NCBI RefSeq assembly: GCF_018130825.1
Contig: NZ_JAFCJS010000012.1
Span: forward strand, 124,001 to 188,000
DNA length: 64,000 nucleotides
Direction of reading: 5' to 3'
Source of the DNA: Bradyrhizobium liaoningense
GTDB taxonomy: Bacteria > Pseudomonadota > Alphaproteobacteria > Rhizobiales > Xanthobacteraceae
The position numbers and the translations under genes were made by a program. Under the pieces are notes generated by a model. The model was not told the DNA's origin, did not search any database, and saw only the letters and a program-made list of their open reading frames with translations. Below, in pieces: positions 1 to 8,438 of this stretch (its first letter is position 1; every line of letters begins with the position of its first letter).

Positions 1-9
1 TTCACGCCT

Positions 10-945
10 TTACTTCTCCACCGCCCGCCTGACCTGCTCGCCGATCTGCGACAGCACGAGCTGCGCCTGTGGCAGGATCGCACCCATGGCGTGGAAATTG
101 TGAACCATGCCGTCGTGGCAGACATGCTCGACGGCGACACCCGCGGTGAGAAGCTTGCGCGCATAGGCATTGCCCTCGTCGCGCATCGGATCGAACTCAG
201 CGGTGTGGATGATCGCGGTCGGAAGGCCCGCGAGCTTGCTCGCGCGCAGCGGCGAGATGCGCGGATCGGCGGCATCGAAGCCCTCGGGCAGATAGTCGGC
301 GAGGTCGGCTTCGATTGTGATGCGGTCGATCAGGTGTCCTTCCGCGAATTCCTGGCGCGATGGCGAGGTCTCCTCGAAATCCAGCACCGGGCAGATCAGG
401 CATTGCGCCACGATGGAGAGGCCGGCGTTCTGCAAAGCCTCCTGGCACACGATTGCCGCCAATGTGGCGCCGGCGGAATCGCCGCCGACCACGAGCCGCC
501 CGGCATCAATGCCGAGCGAGGGCGCCTCGCGCGCGACCCATTCGGTCGCAGCGATCGCATCGTCCACGGCAGCGGGAAACTTGTGCTCGGGCGCGAGCCG
601 GTAATCGACCGAGACCAGGCGGCATCCGGTCGCATGCGCCAGCGCCGCGGCGATGCGGTCATGCGTCGCGATGCTGCCGGCGACGAGGCCGCCGCCATGG
701 AAGAACACGAAGCCCGGCGCGGATTCGCCGGCAGACGCGGGTGAATAGAGCCGGTAGGGAAGCTCGCCGCCGGGGCCCGGCAGCATGCCGTCGGCCGCGG
801 TCACGTCAGGCGCATCAGTGCGTGCGAACTGCATGAGCTTTGCCAGCGACTGCCGCCGTGCCTCGACGCTGGGCCGGCTCCGGGCTTGCGGCCCGGCCGC
901 AGCCATCATGGTCAACAAACGCTTTGCGAGCGGATCGAGCGGCAT
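10..945 (-). CDS. alpha/beta hydrolase (hormone-sensitive lipase family)
   Basis: Probable cytoplasmic carboxylesterase/lipase of the HSL family, 311 aa. The HGGG oxyanion-hole motif is at residues 83-86, the nucleophile elbow GDSAG has Ser157, and Asp252 (in FDPMRDE) and His282 (in GMVHNFH) complete the expected triad. There is no signal peptide. Length is normal for the family. It is divergent from the aminotransferase gene, with about 140 bp between them. The physiological ester is not predictable from sequence. Confidence 0.9.
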   Translation of the reverse strand: MPLDPLAKRLLTMMAAAGPQARSRPSVEARRQSLAKLMQFARTDAPDVTAADGMLPGPGGELPYRLYSPASAGESAPGFVFFHGGGLVAGSIATHDRIAAALAHATGCRLVSVDYRLAPEHKFPAAVDDAIAATEWVAREAPSLGIDAGRLVVGGDSAGATLAAIVCQEALQNAGLSIVAQCLICPVLDFEETSPSRQEFAEGHLIDRITIEADLADYLPEGFDAADPRISPLRASKLAGLPTAIIHTAEFDPMRDEGNAYARKLLTAGVAVEHVCHDGMVHNFHAMGAILPQAQLVLSQIGEQVRRAVEK

Positions 946-1085
946 GCTGCTTCCTTCTCTCCCTTACGGGAAGGCGTGGCCTACCTCATGGGAAAGGGTA
1001 ACCTACCTCTTCTGCGCAGGGAATCGTTTAGAAGTTCCGCCAATAGTGGCGCTATAGTGCGGCATCGTGCCAAGGGAGGCCGGTC

Positions 1086-1973
1086 ATGGCCGAGATCAAG
1101 AAGCCCATCGAATATTCACCGAGCTGGACCTTCTTCGAGGGCAAATGGCATGACGGCAATGTGCCGATCATGGGGCCGCGCACACATGCGGCCTGGCTCG
1201 GTTCGGTCGTGTTCGACGGCGCCCGTGCGTTCGAGGGCGTCGCGCCCGATCTCGACCGTCATTGTGCGCGCACCAATCAATCCGCGATCAGCTTTGGCCT
1301 GAAGCCGGTGGTCGATGCCGGCACCTGGCTCGCGCTCGCAAACGAAGGCATCGCGCGTTTCGCGGCGAATGCCGAGCTCTATATCCGCCCGATGTACTGG
1401 GCGCAGAGCGGGCTCGGCGGCGGCGTGCTGTTCGATCCCGACTCCACCAACTGGTGTCTGAGCATCTACGAGGCGCCGATACCGAAACCGGTCGGCAACG
1501 CGATCACGCTGTCGCCGTTCCGCAGGCCCACCGCCGAATGCGCGCCGGTCGAAGCGAAGGCGGCCTGCCTCTATCCGAACAATTCGCGCGCGCTCGCCGA
1601 AGCGGCCTCACGCGGTTTCCAGAACGCGCTGATGCTCGACATGCTCGGCAATGTCGCCGAGTTCGGCAATTCCAACGTGTTCATGGCCAAGGACGGCGTG
1701 GTGTTCACGCCGGTCCCCAACGGCACCTTCCTCAACGGCATCACGCGCCAGCGCGTCATCAGCCTGCTTCGCGGCGACGGAGTCACTGTAGTCGAGAAGA
1801 CGCTGCGCTATGCCGACTTCCTGTCAGCCGACGAGATTTTCTCATCCGGAAATTTCGCCAAGGTCGCGCCGGTGATCCGCATCGACGATCGCGAGCTGAA
1901 GCCGGGCCCGTTCTACACCAAGGCGCGCAAGCTTTATTGGGACTTCGCGCATGCGGTGAAGCTGGCGGCGTAG
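1086..1973 (+). CDS. branched-chain-type aminotransferase (PLP fold class IV)
   Basis: A 295-residue PLP-dependent class IV aminotransferase, related to IlvE, which would transfer amino groups between glutamate and branched-chain keto acids. The lysine in the EAKAACLYPNNSRA stretch (near residue 159) fits the PLP Schiff-base position, and the following GNVAEFGNSNVF block fits the class IV cofactor-binding segment. A good ribosome site (GGGAGG) precedes the ATG. Bradyrhizobia often carry several ilvE-like paralogues, so substrate specificity is uncertain and D-amino-acid or 4-amino-4-deoxychorismate activity is possible. Confidence 0.85.
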   Translation: MAEIKKPIEYSPSWTFFEGKWHDGNVPIMGPRTHAAWLGSVVFDGARAFEGVAPDLDRHCARTNQSAISFGLKPVVDAGTWLALANEGIARFAANAELYIRPMYWAQSGLGGGVLFDPDSTNWCLSIYEAPIPKPVGNAITLSPFRRPTAECAPVEAKAACLYPNNSRALAEAASRGFQNALMLDMLGNVAEFGNSNVFMAKDGVVFTPVPNGTFLNGITRQRVISLLRGDGVTVVEKTLRYADFLSADEIFSSGNFAKVAPVIRIDDRELKPGPFYTKARKLYWDFAHAVKLAA

Positions 1974-1983
1974 GCTCTCCGAT

Positions 1984-2130
1984 GTCGTCCTGGCCTAGTG
2001 CGCAATTGCGCACGGGAGCCAGGACCCATTACCCCAGGGAGAAGTTTGGCGAAGATTCGTCGTTCGGTACTGCCATCGATCGCTACTGATAGACCTCGCG
2101 GTATGGGTCCTGGCTTTCGCCAGGACGATA
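1984..2130. repeat. BIME-like inverted repeat unit (GTCCTGGC arms)
   Basis: The left arm (GTCCTGGC...GCCAGGAC) encloses the perfect 16-bp palindrome GTGCGCAATTGCGCAC at 1998-2013. The right arm is GGGTCCTGGCTTTCGCCAGGAC at about 2105-2126. The unit fills the gap between convergent genes and closely resembles the unit at 61639-61778. Confidence 0.8.
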
Positions 2131-2155
2131 CCGGGGGTGTGGCATGCGCCACGCC

Positions 2156-2776
2156 TTATGAGCCCCGCCTCCGAAATCGGCTGAACTGAAACGCCTGCGT
2201 CGAAGCCCACGGTGTGTGGTGCGTCTCGCTCCGCGCCTCGACCAGTTCAAACTCCGGTCCGAGCTCAGCCGCGAGGCTCGCGCTGTCATGGCGCTGCACC
2301 GGCAGGCCGCTGCATTTCTCCGGACCGTCGGGCGCAAACGTCGCGATGATGACTTGCCCGCCAGCGCTGACCGCCGACCGCAGGCGCTCGACGTAGGCCG
2401 CTCTGTCATCGGGATCAGTCAGAAAGTGAAACGCCGCGCGATCGTGCCAGACATCGTAAGTCCTGGTCGGCTGCCATGTCGTGGCGTCGGCGACGATCCA
2501 CTCGACCGTTGAAGCGGCCTGGCCGATTCGCTTCTTCGCAACGTCGAGCGCGTTGGCGGAGAGGTCGAGCACGGCAAGATGGCGATATCCGTCCTGCAGC
2601 AGTGCATCGATCAGCCGCGAAGCACCGCCGCCGATATCGATGATGGCTGCGCCACGATCGGAGTTGGCTGCGCGAATCATCGCGAGCGAGATCGCCGGGC
2701 TGTCCTGATACCAGCTGACCTCGGCCTCGCCCTTGGTGGCGTAGACGTTGTCCCAGTGCGTGGTGCGGTCGGACAT
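2156..2776 (-). CDS. class I SAM-dependent methyltransferase
   Basis: A 206-residue methyltransferase starting MSDRTTHWDNVY. The glycine-rich SAM motif I is IIDIGGGAS, followed by an acidic motif II (VLDLSANAL) and the motif DVWHDRAAFHFL. The N-terminal WDNVYATKGEAEVSWYQ resembles small thiol/metalloid-type methyltransferases, but the substrate cannot be assigned. I chose the ATG at 2776 because the in-frame extension upstream is arginine/proline-rich and looks like non-coding sequence. The gene stands alone on its strand. Confidence 0.8.
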   Translation of the reverse strand: MSDRTTHWDNVYATKGEAEVSWYQDSPAISLAMIRAANSDRGAAIIDIGGGASRLIDALLQDGYRHLAVLDLSANALDVAKKRIGQAASTVEWIVADATTWQPTRTYDVWHDRAAFHFLTDPDDRAAYVERLRSAVSAGGQVIIATFAPDGPEKCSGLPVQRHDSASLAAELGPEFELVEARSETHHTPWASTQAFQFSRFRRRGS

Positions 2777-2885
2777 GGTGTGCTCCGGCCTTGGCCGGGG
2801 ACGGCAGCGCGCAAGCGGCGCTGCCGGGATCAACTGGCAATTCGCGCGTCCGCCGTATGCGGACGCGCCGGCACGAACGGAGGAG

Positions 2886-3476
2886 CTACTCGTCCTTCTT
2901 CGACATCCGCTCGAGGCGCTCCTGCATTTCCTTCATCTGCTGGCGCAAATCGTCGATGTTGCTGTCCTTGGGCGCCTCGGCGCTCGCATCGGGCTCCGGC
3001 TCGGGGCTCGACGCCGGGCGGGGCGCGGCGAACGGCTTGAACATCGAGAAGGTCTGCTGGAACAGCTCCATGTTGCGGCGGACCTGCTCCTCCAGCGGCG
3101 CAAACGGCGTGCCGGACAACGTGTTGGCGATCTGTTTGCGGAACTTCTCCTGCTCCTGGGTCAGTGTCGCGATCGACTGCTCCAGATATTTCGGCACCAC
3201 CATCTGCATGCTGTCGCCGTAGAAGCGGATCAGCTGGCGCAGGAAGGTGGTCGGGAGCAGATTCTGGCCGGCCTTGTTCTCCTGCTCGAAGATGATCTGG
3301 GCCAGCACGGAGCGGGTGATGTCGTCGCCGGTCTTGGCGTCGTAGACCAGGAAATCTTCGCCGTCCTTGACCATGGCGGCGAGGTCTTCCAGCGTCACGT
3401 AGGTACTCGTTCCGGTGTTATAGAGCCGGCGGTTCGCGTATTTCTTGATGGTGGTGGGTTGGTCTGATTTCGCCAT
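2886..3476 (-). CDS. phaR: polyhydroxyalkanoate synthesis repressor PhaR
   Basis: PhaR binds PHB granules and DNA and represses phasin and PHB genes. The N-terminal PHB/PHA accumulation regulator DNA-binding domain is clear (TIKKYANRRLYNTGTSTYVTLEDLA, about residues 9-33), followed by the granule-associated domain and an acidic, proline-rich, coiled-coil C-terminus (DDLRQQMKEMQERLERM). Its 196 residues match the rhizobial family. It is divergent from phaA-phaB across a 316-bp control region, the usual arrangement. Confidence 0.93.
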   Translation of the reverse strand: MAKSDQPTTIKKYANRRLYNTGTSTYVTLEDLAAMVKDGEDFLVYDAKTGDDITRSVLAQIIFEQENKAGQNLLPTTFLRQLIRFYGDSMQMVVPKYLEQSIATLTQEQEKFRKQIANTLSGTPFAPLEEQVRRNMELFQQTFSMFKPFAAPRPASSPEPEPDASAEAPKDSNIDDLRQQMKEMQERLERMSKKDE

Positions 3477-3792
3477 GGGCTCTCACTTGCAAAAACGCTG
3501 AGAACGGGAACCCGGCGGGCTATGCCGCAGGGCGGGAAGAGTACGCAACGCAACAAAATAAGCATTTTCAAAGGGGTCACGCTACCGTTTTGTGCGCCAC
3601 GGTTAATCGGGCAGCAAAAACGTGCTTGCGAAAGCGCCAAGAACGCTATTTTGAATGCGCTGCGGCATGAATTCGGCCCCCCGCCGATTGACATGCCTCA
3701 ACGACGTTAACAGGATGGCTGACGAGACTGGCGAGCGTTTTTCCAGCCCCGCCTGCCCCTTCACAAGAACCTCAAGCCCCAGGAGATGCCCC
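3477..3792. promoter_or_regulatory. phaR-phaA divergent control region
   Basis: This gene-free stretch of 316 bp separates divergent phaR and phaA. It is relatively AT-rich around 3548-3655 and holds GCAGCAAAAACGTGC (3611-3625), a TGC-rich element that could be a PhaR target. A TTGACA box lies at 3688-3693, 17 bp from CAGGAT (3711-3716), a weak candidate promoter for phaA. None of these sites is proven by sequence alone. Confidence 0.4.
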
Positions 3793-4971
3793 ATGTCAGA
3801 CGATGTCGTCATCGTCAGCGCCGCCCGCACCCCGGTCGGAAGCTTCAACGGAGCGTTCGCGACCCTTCCCGCCCATGACCTCGGCGCCGTCGCCATCAAG
3901 GCCGCGCTGGAGCGCGGTGGCATCGAGCCCGGTCGGGTCTCGGAAGTCATCATGGGCCAGATTCTGACCGCGGCCCAGGGTCAGAACCCAGCCCGCCAAG
4001 CCTCGATCATAGCCGGCATTCCGGTGGAGAGCCCCGCCTGGGGCGTGAACCAGCTTTGCGGCTCGGGCCTGCGCACGGTCGCGCTCGGCTACCAGGCGCT
4101 GCTCAACGGCGATTCCGAAATCGTGGTCGCCGGCGGCCAGGAATCCATGAGCATGGCTCCGCACGCCCAGCACCTGCGCGGCGGCGTCAAGATGGGCGGC
4201 CTCGAACTGGTCGACACCATGATCAAGGACGGCCTGTGGGATGCCTTCAACGGCTACCACATGGGCAACACCGCCGAGAACGTCGCGCGCCAGTGGCAGA
4301 TCACCCGCGCCCAGCAGGACGAGTTCGCGGTCGCCTCGCAGCAGAAGGCGGAGGCCGCGCAGAAGGCCGGCAAGTTCAACGACGAGATCGTTCCCGTCAC
4401 CATCAAGACCCGCAAGGGCGACGTGGTCGTCAGCGCCGACGAATATCCGCGCCATGGCGCCACGCTCGACGCGATGGCCAAGCTCAAGCCGGCCTTCGAG
4501 AAGGACGGCACGGTCACCGCGGGCTCGGCCTCGGGCATCAATGACGGCGCTGCCGCCGTGGTGCTGATGACGGCCAAGCAGGCCGCCAAGGAAGGCAAGA
4601 AGCCGCTCGCGCGCATCGTGTCCTGGGCGCAGGCCGGCGTTGATCCGAAGATCATGGGCTCGGGCCCGATCCCGGCCTCGCGTCTCGCGCTGAAGAGAGC
4701 CGGCTGGAACGTCGGCGATCTCGATCTGATCGAGGCCAACGAGGCCTTCGCGGCGCAGGCCTGCGCCGTCAACAAGGACCTCGGCTGGGACACCTCGAAG
4801 GTCAACGTCAACGGCGGCGCGATCGCGATCGGCCATCCGGTCGGCGCCTCCGGCGCGCGCGTGCTGGTGACGCTGCTGCATGAGATGCAGAAGCGCGATT
4901 CGAAGAAGGGCCTTGCCACGCTGTGCATCGGCGGCGGCATGGGTATCGCGATGTGTCTGGCGCGCGACTGA
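3793..4971 (+). CDS. phaA: acetyl-CoA C-acetyltransferase (beta-ketothiolase)
   Basis: PhaA condenses two acetyl-CoA to acetoacetyl-CoA, the first step of PHB synthesis. The protein has 392 residues with the thiolase nucleophile Cys89 (NQLCGSG), His348 (GHPVGASGAR) and Cys378 (CIGGGMG). The ATG at 3793 (MSDDVVIVSAARTPVG) gives the exact family N-terminus; the open frame extends upstream without thiolase similarity. It lies upstream of phaB, separated by two hairpins, and divergent from phaR. Confidence 0.96.
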   Translation: MSDDVVIVSAARTPVGSFNGAFATLPAHDLGAVAIKAALERGGIEPGRVSEVIMGQILTAAQGQNPARQASIIAGIPVESPAWGVNQLCGSGLRTVALGYQALLNGDSEIVVAGGQESMSMAPHAQHLRGGVKMGGLELVDTMIKDGLWDAFNGYHMGNTAENVARQWQITRAQQDEFAVASQQKAEAAQKAGKFNDEIVPVTIKTRKGDVVVSADEYPRHGATLDAMAKLKPAFEKDGTVTAGSASGINDGAAAVVLMTAKQAAKEGKKPLARIVSWAQAGVDPKIMGSGPIPASRLALKRAGWNVGDLDLIEANEAFAAQACAVNKDLGWDTSKVNVNGGAIAIGHPVGASGARVLVTLLHEMQKRDSKKGLATLCIGGGMGIAMCLARD

Positions 4972-5042
4972 AGGTCGCTGACGTCAAGCTGACGCGTGCG
5001 CCGCACACCTGATTGAGTGCGTTGCACGCGACTAAAAAGGCA

Positions 5043-5074
5043 GCGGTTGCAAATCAAATATTCTTCGCAACCGC
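5043..5074 (+). terminator. stem-loop downstream of phaA
   Basis: The inverted repeat GCGGTTGC/GCAACCGC (8-bp stem, 16-nt AT-rich loop) lies about 70 bp after the phaA stop. It lacks a T tract, so it may be a processing or attenuating hairpin preceding the stronger terminator at 5095. Confidence 0.45.
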
Positions 5075-5094
5075 GCAGGCCTCGACTAAAGAGA

Positions 5095-5119
5095 AACGCC
5101 CGGCTCAGCCGGGCGTTTT
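5095..5119 (+). terminator. Rho-independent terminator of phaA
   Basis: A GC-rich stem (CGCCCGGC...GCCGGGCG) with a 3-nt loop is followed by TTTTGTTCTT. This is a strong intrinsic terminator between phaA and phaB and suggests separate transcripts or attenuated read-through. Confidence 0.8.
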
Positions 5120-5221
5120 GTTCTTGATGTCCGTCAAACGTCCCGCATAATCCGTAGCTAAAAACGATCACTCAAAAGCGTCCGAAGAGTCCAAGGAAGA
5201 GTCCAAGGGAAGGAATACGAT

Positions 5222-5947
5222 ATGGCACGTGTTGCACTGGTGACGGGTGGTACGCGGGGCATCGGAGCTGCGATCAGCAAGGCGCTGAAGGCGGCCGGCT
5301 ACAAGGTCGCGGCAAGCTATGCCGGCAACGATGCGGCGGCGGAGAAGTTCAAGGCCGAGACCGGCATCGCCGTCTACAAATGGGACGTCAGCAATTTCGA
5401 CGCCTGCGCCGAGGGCGTGAAGAAGGTCGAGGCCGAGGTCGGCCCGGTCGACGTGCTCGTCAACAATGCCGGCATCACCAAGGACGGCGCCTTCCACAAG
5501 ATGAGCCTCGAGCAATGGAACGCCGTGATCGGCACCAATCTCGGCTCGCTGTTCAACATGTCGCGCCAGGTGATCGAAGGCATGCGCGGACGCAAGTTCG
5601 GCCGCATCATCAACATCTCCTCGATCAACGGCCAGAAGGGCCAGTTCGGCCAGGTGAACTATTCCGCGGCCAAGGCCGGCGAGATCGGCTTCACCAAGGC
5701 CCTGGCGCTGGAGAACGCCAAGGGCGGCGTCACAGTGAATGCGATCTGCCCGGGCTACATCAACACCGAGATGGTGCAGGCGGTGCCGAAGGACGTGCTG
5801 GAAAAGGCCATCCTGCCGCTGATCCCGATCGGCCGCCTCGGCGAGCCCGAGGAGATCGCGCGCGCGGTCGTGTTCCTCGCCGCGGATGAGGCAGGCGCCA
5901 TCACCGGCTCGACGCTGACGGTCAACGGCGGCCAGTACATGGTGTGA
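5222..5947 (+). CDS. phaB: acetoacetyl-CoA reductase (NADPH)
   Basis: PhaB reduces acetoacetyl-CoA to (R)-3-hydroxybutyryl-CoA, the monomer for PHB synthase. It is a 241-residue classical SDR with the cofactor motif TGGTRGIG (8-15), NNAG (81-84) and the catalytic Ser134, Tyr147 and Lys151 (NYSAAKAG). The motif INGQKGQFGQVNYSAAKAG is typical of PhaB rather than FabG. Translation starts after a GGAAGGAA ribosome site. It follows phaA and its terminator. Confidence 0.95.
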   Translation: MARVALVTGGTRGIGAAISKALKAAGYKVAASYAGNDAAAEKFKAETGIAVYKWDVSNFDACAEGVKKVEAEVGPVDVLVNNAGITKDGAFHKMSLEQWNAVIGTNLGSLFNMSRQVIEGMRGRKFGRIINISSINGQKGQFGQVNYSAAKAGEIGFTKALALENAKGGVTVNAICPGYINTEMVQAVPKDVLEKAILPLIPIGRLGEPEEIARAVVFLAADEAGAITGSTLTVNGGQYMV

Positions 5948-5961
5948 TGCGATCGCATCAC
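5944..5961. repeat. 18-bp perfect palindrome on the phaB stop codon
   Basis: GTGATGCGATCGCATCAC reads identically on both strands and contains the phaB TGA stop at 5945-5947. It has no loop and no T tract, so it could be a protein-binding site or part of the transcript 3' end. Confidence 0.7.
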
Positions 5962-5983
5962 GTTCGATCATATAGGTGACTTC

Positions 5984-6100
5984 GTCATGCCCGGGCTTGT
6001 CCCGGGCATCATGCCCTGTCATTCCGGGGCGCCGCGACAGCGGCGAACCCGGAATCTCGAGGTTCCGGGTCTGGCGCTATGCGCCATCCCGGAACGACGA
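5984..6100. repeat. REP-like repeats after phaB
   Basis: Two units lie back to back: GTCATGCCCGGGCTTGTCCCGGGCAT (hairpin with CCCGGGC) and a CATTCCGGGG...CCCGGAACGACG pair. The CATTCCGGG arm recurs at 6984-7108 and 25421-25536. The hairpin probably also ends phaB transcription. Confidence 0.7.
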
Positions 6101-6111
6101 GGCCTCCTGCA

Positions 6112-6981
6112 ATGACTCCCCGCACCGCGACGCTGATCGGATTGACCGCGATCCTGATGTGGTCGCTGCTCTCGGTGATGACGGTGGCGACCGGAAAGAT
6201 TCCGGCGTTCCAGCTCGCCGCGATGACGTTTGCGATCGGTGGTCTCGTCGGCCTGCTGACCTGGATCGGCCGCGGCGATGCCGCCAAAAGCCTGCGTCAG
6301 CCGCTGGTGGTGTGGGTCGTCGGCGTCGGCGGATTGTTCGGCTATCACGCGCTGTATTTCCTCGCGCTGCGCTTCGCGCCGCCGGCCGAAGCCGGCCTGT
6401 TGAACTATCTCTGGCCACTCCTGATCGTGCTGTTCTCGTCGTTCCTGCCGGGCGAGCGGCTGGCCGTGCATCATGTCATCGGCGCCGTGCTCGGCCTCAT
6501 TGGCACGGTGCTGCTGTTCGCCGGCAACACCAGCGGTTTTGCGCCCGGAGCCGTGCCGGGATTGATCGCGGCCTTCATCGCGGCGTTCGTCTGGGCGACC
6601 TATTCGGTGCTGTCGCGCCGGTTGAAAGCGGTGCCGACCGATGCGGTCGCGGGCTTCTGTCTCGCCACATCGGTGCTCGCCGCACTGATGCATGGCCTGC
6701 TTGAAACCACCGTGTGGCCGGAGACCACGCTGCAATGGCTTTCCGTGATCGCGCTCGGCATCGGGCCCGTGGGCGCCGCGTTCTACACCTGGGATATCGG
6801 CATGAAGCGCGGCGACATCCGCGTGCTCGGCGCCGCCTCCTACGCGACGCCGCTGCTCTCGACCGGCTTCCTCATCGCCGCCGGCTTTGCCAAAGCCAGC
6901 ACAAACATCGCCATTGCCGCAATCCTGATCGCCGGCGGCGGCCTGATCGCGGCGAAGGACATGGTGCTGAGGAAACGGTGA
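6112..6981 (+). CDS. EamA-family DMT permease
   Basis: An inner-membrane drug/metabolite transporter of 289 residues with two EamA repeats and about ten hydrophobic segments. It begins MTPRTATLIGLTAILMWSLLSVMTV and ends with a short basic tail (MVLRKR), as is usual. The ATG at 6112 was chosen because the in-frame extension upstream lies inside a repeat element. Transported substrates of this family range over amino acids, nucleosides and drugs and cannot be predicted here. It is flanked by repeats, so it is probably monocistronic. Confidence 0.85.
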   Translation: MTPRTATLIGLTAILMWSLLSVMTVATGKIPAFQLAAMTFAIGGLVGLLTWIGRGDAAKSLRQPLVVWVVGVGGLFGYHALYFLALRFAPPAEAGLLNYLWPLLIVLFSSFLPGERLAVHHVIGAVLGLIGTVLLFAGNTSGFAPGAVPGLIAAFIAAFVWATYSVLSRRLKAVPTDAVAGFCLATSVLAALMHGLLETTVWPETTLQWLSVIALGIGPVGAAFYTWDIGMKRGDIRVLGAASYATPLLSTGFLIAAGFAKASTNIAIAAILIAGGGLIAAKDMVLRKR

Positions 6982-6983
6982 TT

Positions 6984-7108
6984 GTCATTCCGGGCGCACG
7001 AAGTGCGAGCCCGGAATCCATTTATTCGCGTCAACGGTGGCGAGATGGATTCTCAGATGCGCAATTGCGCATCATAGTTCGCCGCTTGCGCGGCGCCCCG
7101 GAATGACG
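6984..7108. repeat. REP-like unit with GCAATTGC core
   Basis: GTCATTCCGGGC...GCCCGGAAT on the left, CCCCGGAATGAC on the right, and the palindrome ATGCGCAATTGCGCAT at 7057-7072 inside. It sits between convergent genes. Confidence 0.75.
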
Positions 7109-7116
7109 GTGGGGAG

Positions 7117-7539
7117 CTACGGCTCCCAGCCCTGCGGTGCGAGCTCGAACTTCGCGAACTCGAACGCCGGTGCCACGGTGCAGCCGACCAGTGTCCACTC
7201 GCCCGTGGTCTCCGCCATCTGCCAGGCATTGGCCGGCACGATTCCCTGCGGCCGCTCGCCGCCGATGAGATCGGTGCCGAGCCGCACCTCGTGCTGCGAG
7301 CAGCCCTCATGGGCGATGCGCAGCGTCAAGGGACTGCCGGCGTAGTAGTGCCAGGTCTCGACCGCGTCGATGCGATGCCAGTGCGAGCGTTCGCCGCGCG
7401 CGAGCAGGAAATAGATCAATGTCGAGCGCGACCGCCCGTTGGCGTCCGTGGTCTGGTCGCGAAACGTCTCGCGATAGTACCCGCCTTCGGGATGCGGGCG
7501 AAGTTCGAGGCGTGCGATGATCTCGGCTGCGGTCGGCAT
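7117..7539 (-). CDS. cupin family protein (DUF985)
   Basis: A small beta-barrel protein of 140 residues matching the DUF985/Cupin_5 family. It has RPHPEGGYYRETF near the N-terminus, SHWHRIDAVETWHYYAGSPL in the middle and GERPQGIVPANAWQMAE toward the end. The His residues (SHWHR, TWHYY) could bind a metal. Members are annotated only as cupins; related proteins include sugar epimerase-like folds, so no reaction is assigned. It ends convergently with the upstream DMT permease and lies just downstream of gloB on the same strand. Confidence 0.85.
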   Translation of the reverse strand: MPTAAEIIARLELRPHPEGGYYRETFRDQTTDANGRSRSTLIYFLLARGERSHWHRIDAVETWHYYAGSPLTLRIAHEGCSQHEVRLGTDLIGGERPQGIVPANAWQMAETTGEWTLVGCTVAPAFEFAKFELAPQGWEP

Positions 7540-7562
7540 CGATCCTCGTCAGGACCTGTTCT

Positions 7563-8330
7563 TCAGGACTTGTTCTTGCGCTCGCGGAGCTCGCCGAACA
7601 CCGTGGCGCCGTCTGCGCCCTTCATATGGAGCCTGGCTGCAATCGAGGGCTCATCGGCGCGCAGGAACACGTTCGTTCGCTTCTCGTCACCGAGCAGCGA
7701 GGGAATGGTCGGCTTGTTCTCGGCCCGGAGTCTTGCGACCTCCGCCGCGCGCGCCTGCAGCGCCGCATTGTCGGGATCGACGGTGAGCGCGAACTTGACG
7801 TTGGATGCGGTGTATTCGTGGCCGCAATAGAGCTTGAAGTCGTCGGGCAGGGCGCGCAGCTTCAACAGCGAATCCCACATCATTGGATAGGTGCCTTCGA
7901 ACACGCGGCCGCAGCCGATCGAGAACAGCGTGTCGGCGGCGAACACCGTCTTCTCATTGTCGAACACGTAGGAGATGTGGTCGAGCGTGTGGCCCGGCGT
8001 CTCCACCACGCGCGCCAGCAGATTGCCGATCTTGACCACGTCGGCATTGGCGACGCGCAGGTCGACGTTCGCGATCTCAGTCGTCTTGTCGTGCGGCGCG
8101 ACGACGCGGCAGTTGTATTTCTGCTTGAGTTCGGCAACTCCGCCAACATGATCGCCATGGTGGTGGGTGATCAGGATGTCGGTGAGCTGCCAGCCCTCGC
8201 GCTCGAGCGCCTTCAGGATCGGGCCGGCCTCCGGCGCGTCGATCGACGCCGTCGCCTTGGTTTCCAGATCGTGGATCAGATAACCGAAATTGTCGTTTAA
8301 ACAGGTGAAAGTACGAATTTCGGCGGCCAT
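7563..8330 (-). CDS. gloB: hydroxyacylglutathione hydrolase (glyoxalase II)
   Basis: GloB hydrolyses S-D-lactoylglutathione to lactate and glutathione in methylglyoxal detoxification. It has 255 residues with the metallo-beta-lactamase motif HHHGDH (His56, His58, Asp60, His61), then TPGHTLDHISY, FAADTLFSIGCGRVFEGT and the substrate-binding YCGHEYTASN. The ATG at 8330 gives the normal N-terminus (MAAEIRTF); the longer open frame upstream runs antisense through the neighbouring methyltransferase and is not coding. It is divergent from that methyltransferase, a common rhizobial pairing. Confidence 0.95.
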   Translation of the reverse strand: MAAEIRTFTCLNDNFGYLIHDLETKATASIDAPEAGPILKALEREGWQLTDILITHHHGDHVGGVAELKQKYNCRVVAPHDKTTEIANVDLRVANADVVKIGNLLARVVETPGHTLDHISYVFDNEKTVFAADTLFSIGCGRVFEGTYPMMWDSLLKLRALPDDFKLYCGHEYTASNVKFALTVDPDNAALQARAAEVARLRAENKPTIPSLLGDEKRTNVFLRADEPSIAARLHMKGADGATVFGELRERKNKS

Positions 8331-8438
8331 GACCTCTCCATCGCGCTCAGCCCCGCCAGACAAATATGGCGTTAACGTTGCCCAGGCAATGCAATATTCC
8401 GCGCGCAGGCGTGCCCTCGCGCATGTTACATTGCCGTC

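Noticed and set aside
3655..3792. Longer start for phaA
   Set aside because: The upstream residues are not thiolase-like and would cover the phaR-phaA promoter region; MSDDVVIVSAARTPVG is the family N-terminus.
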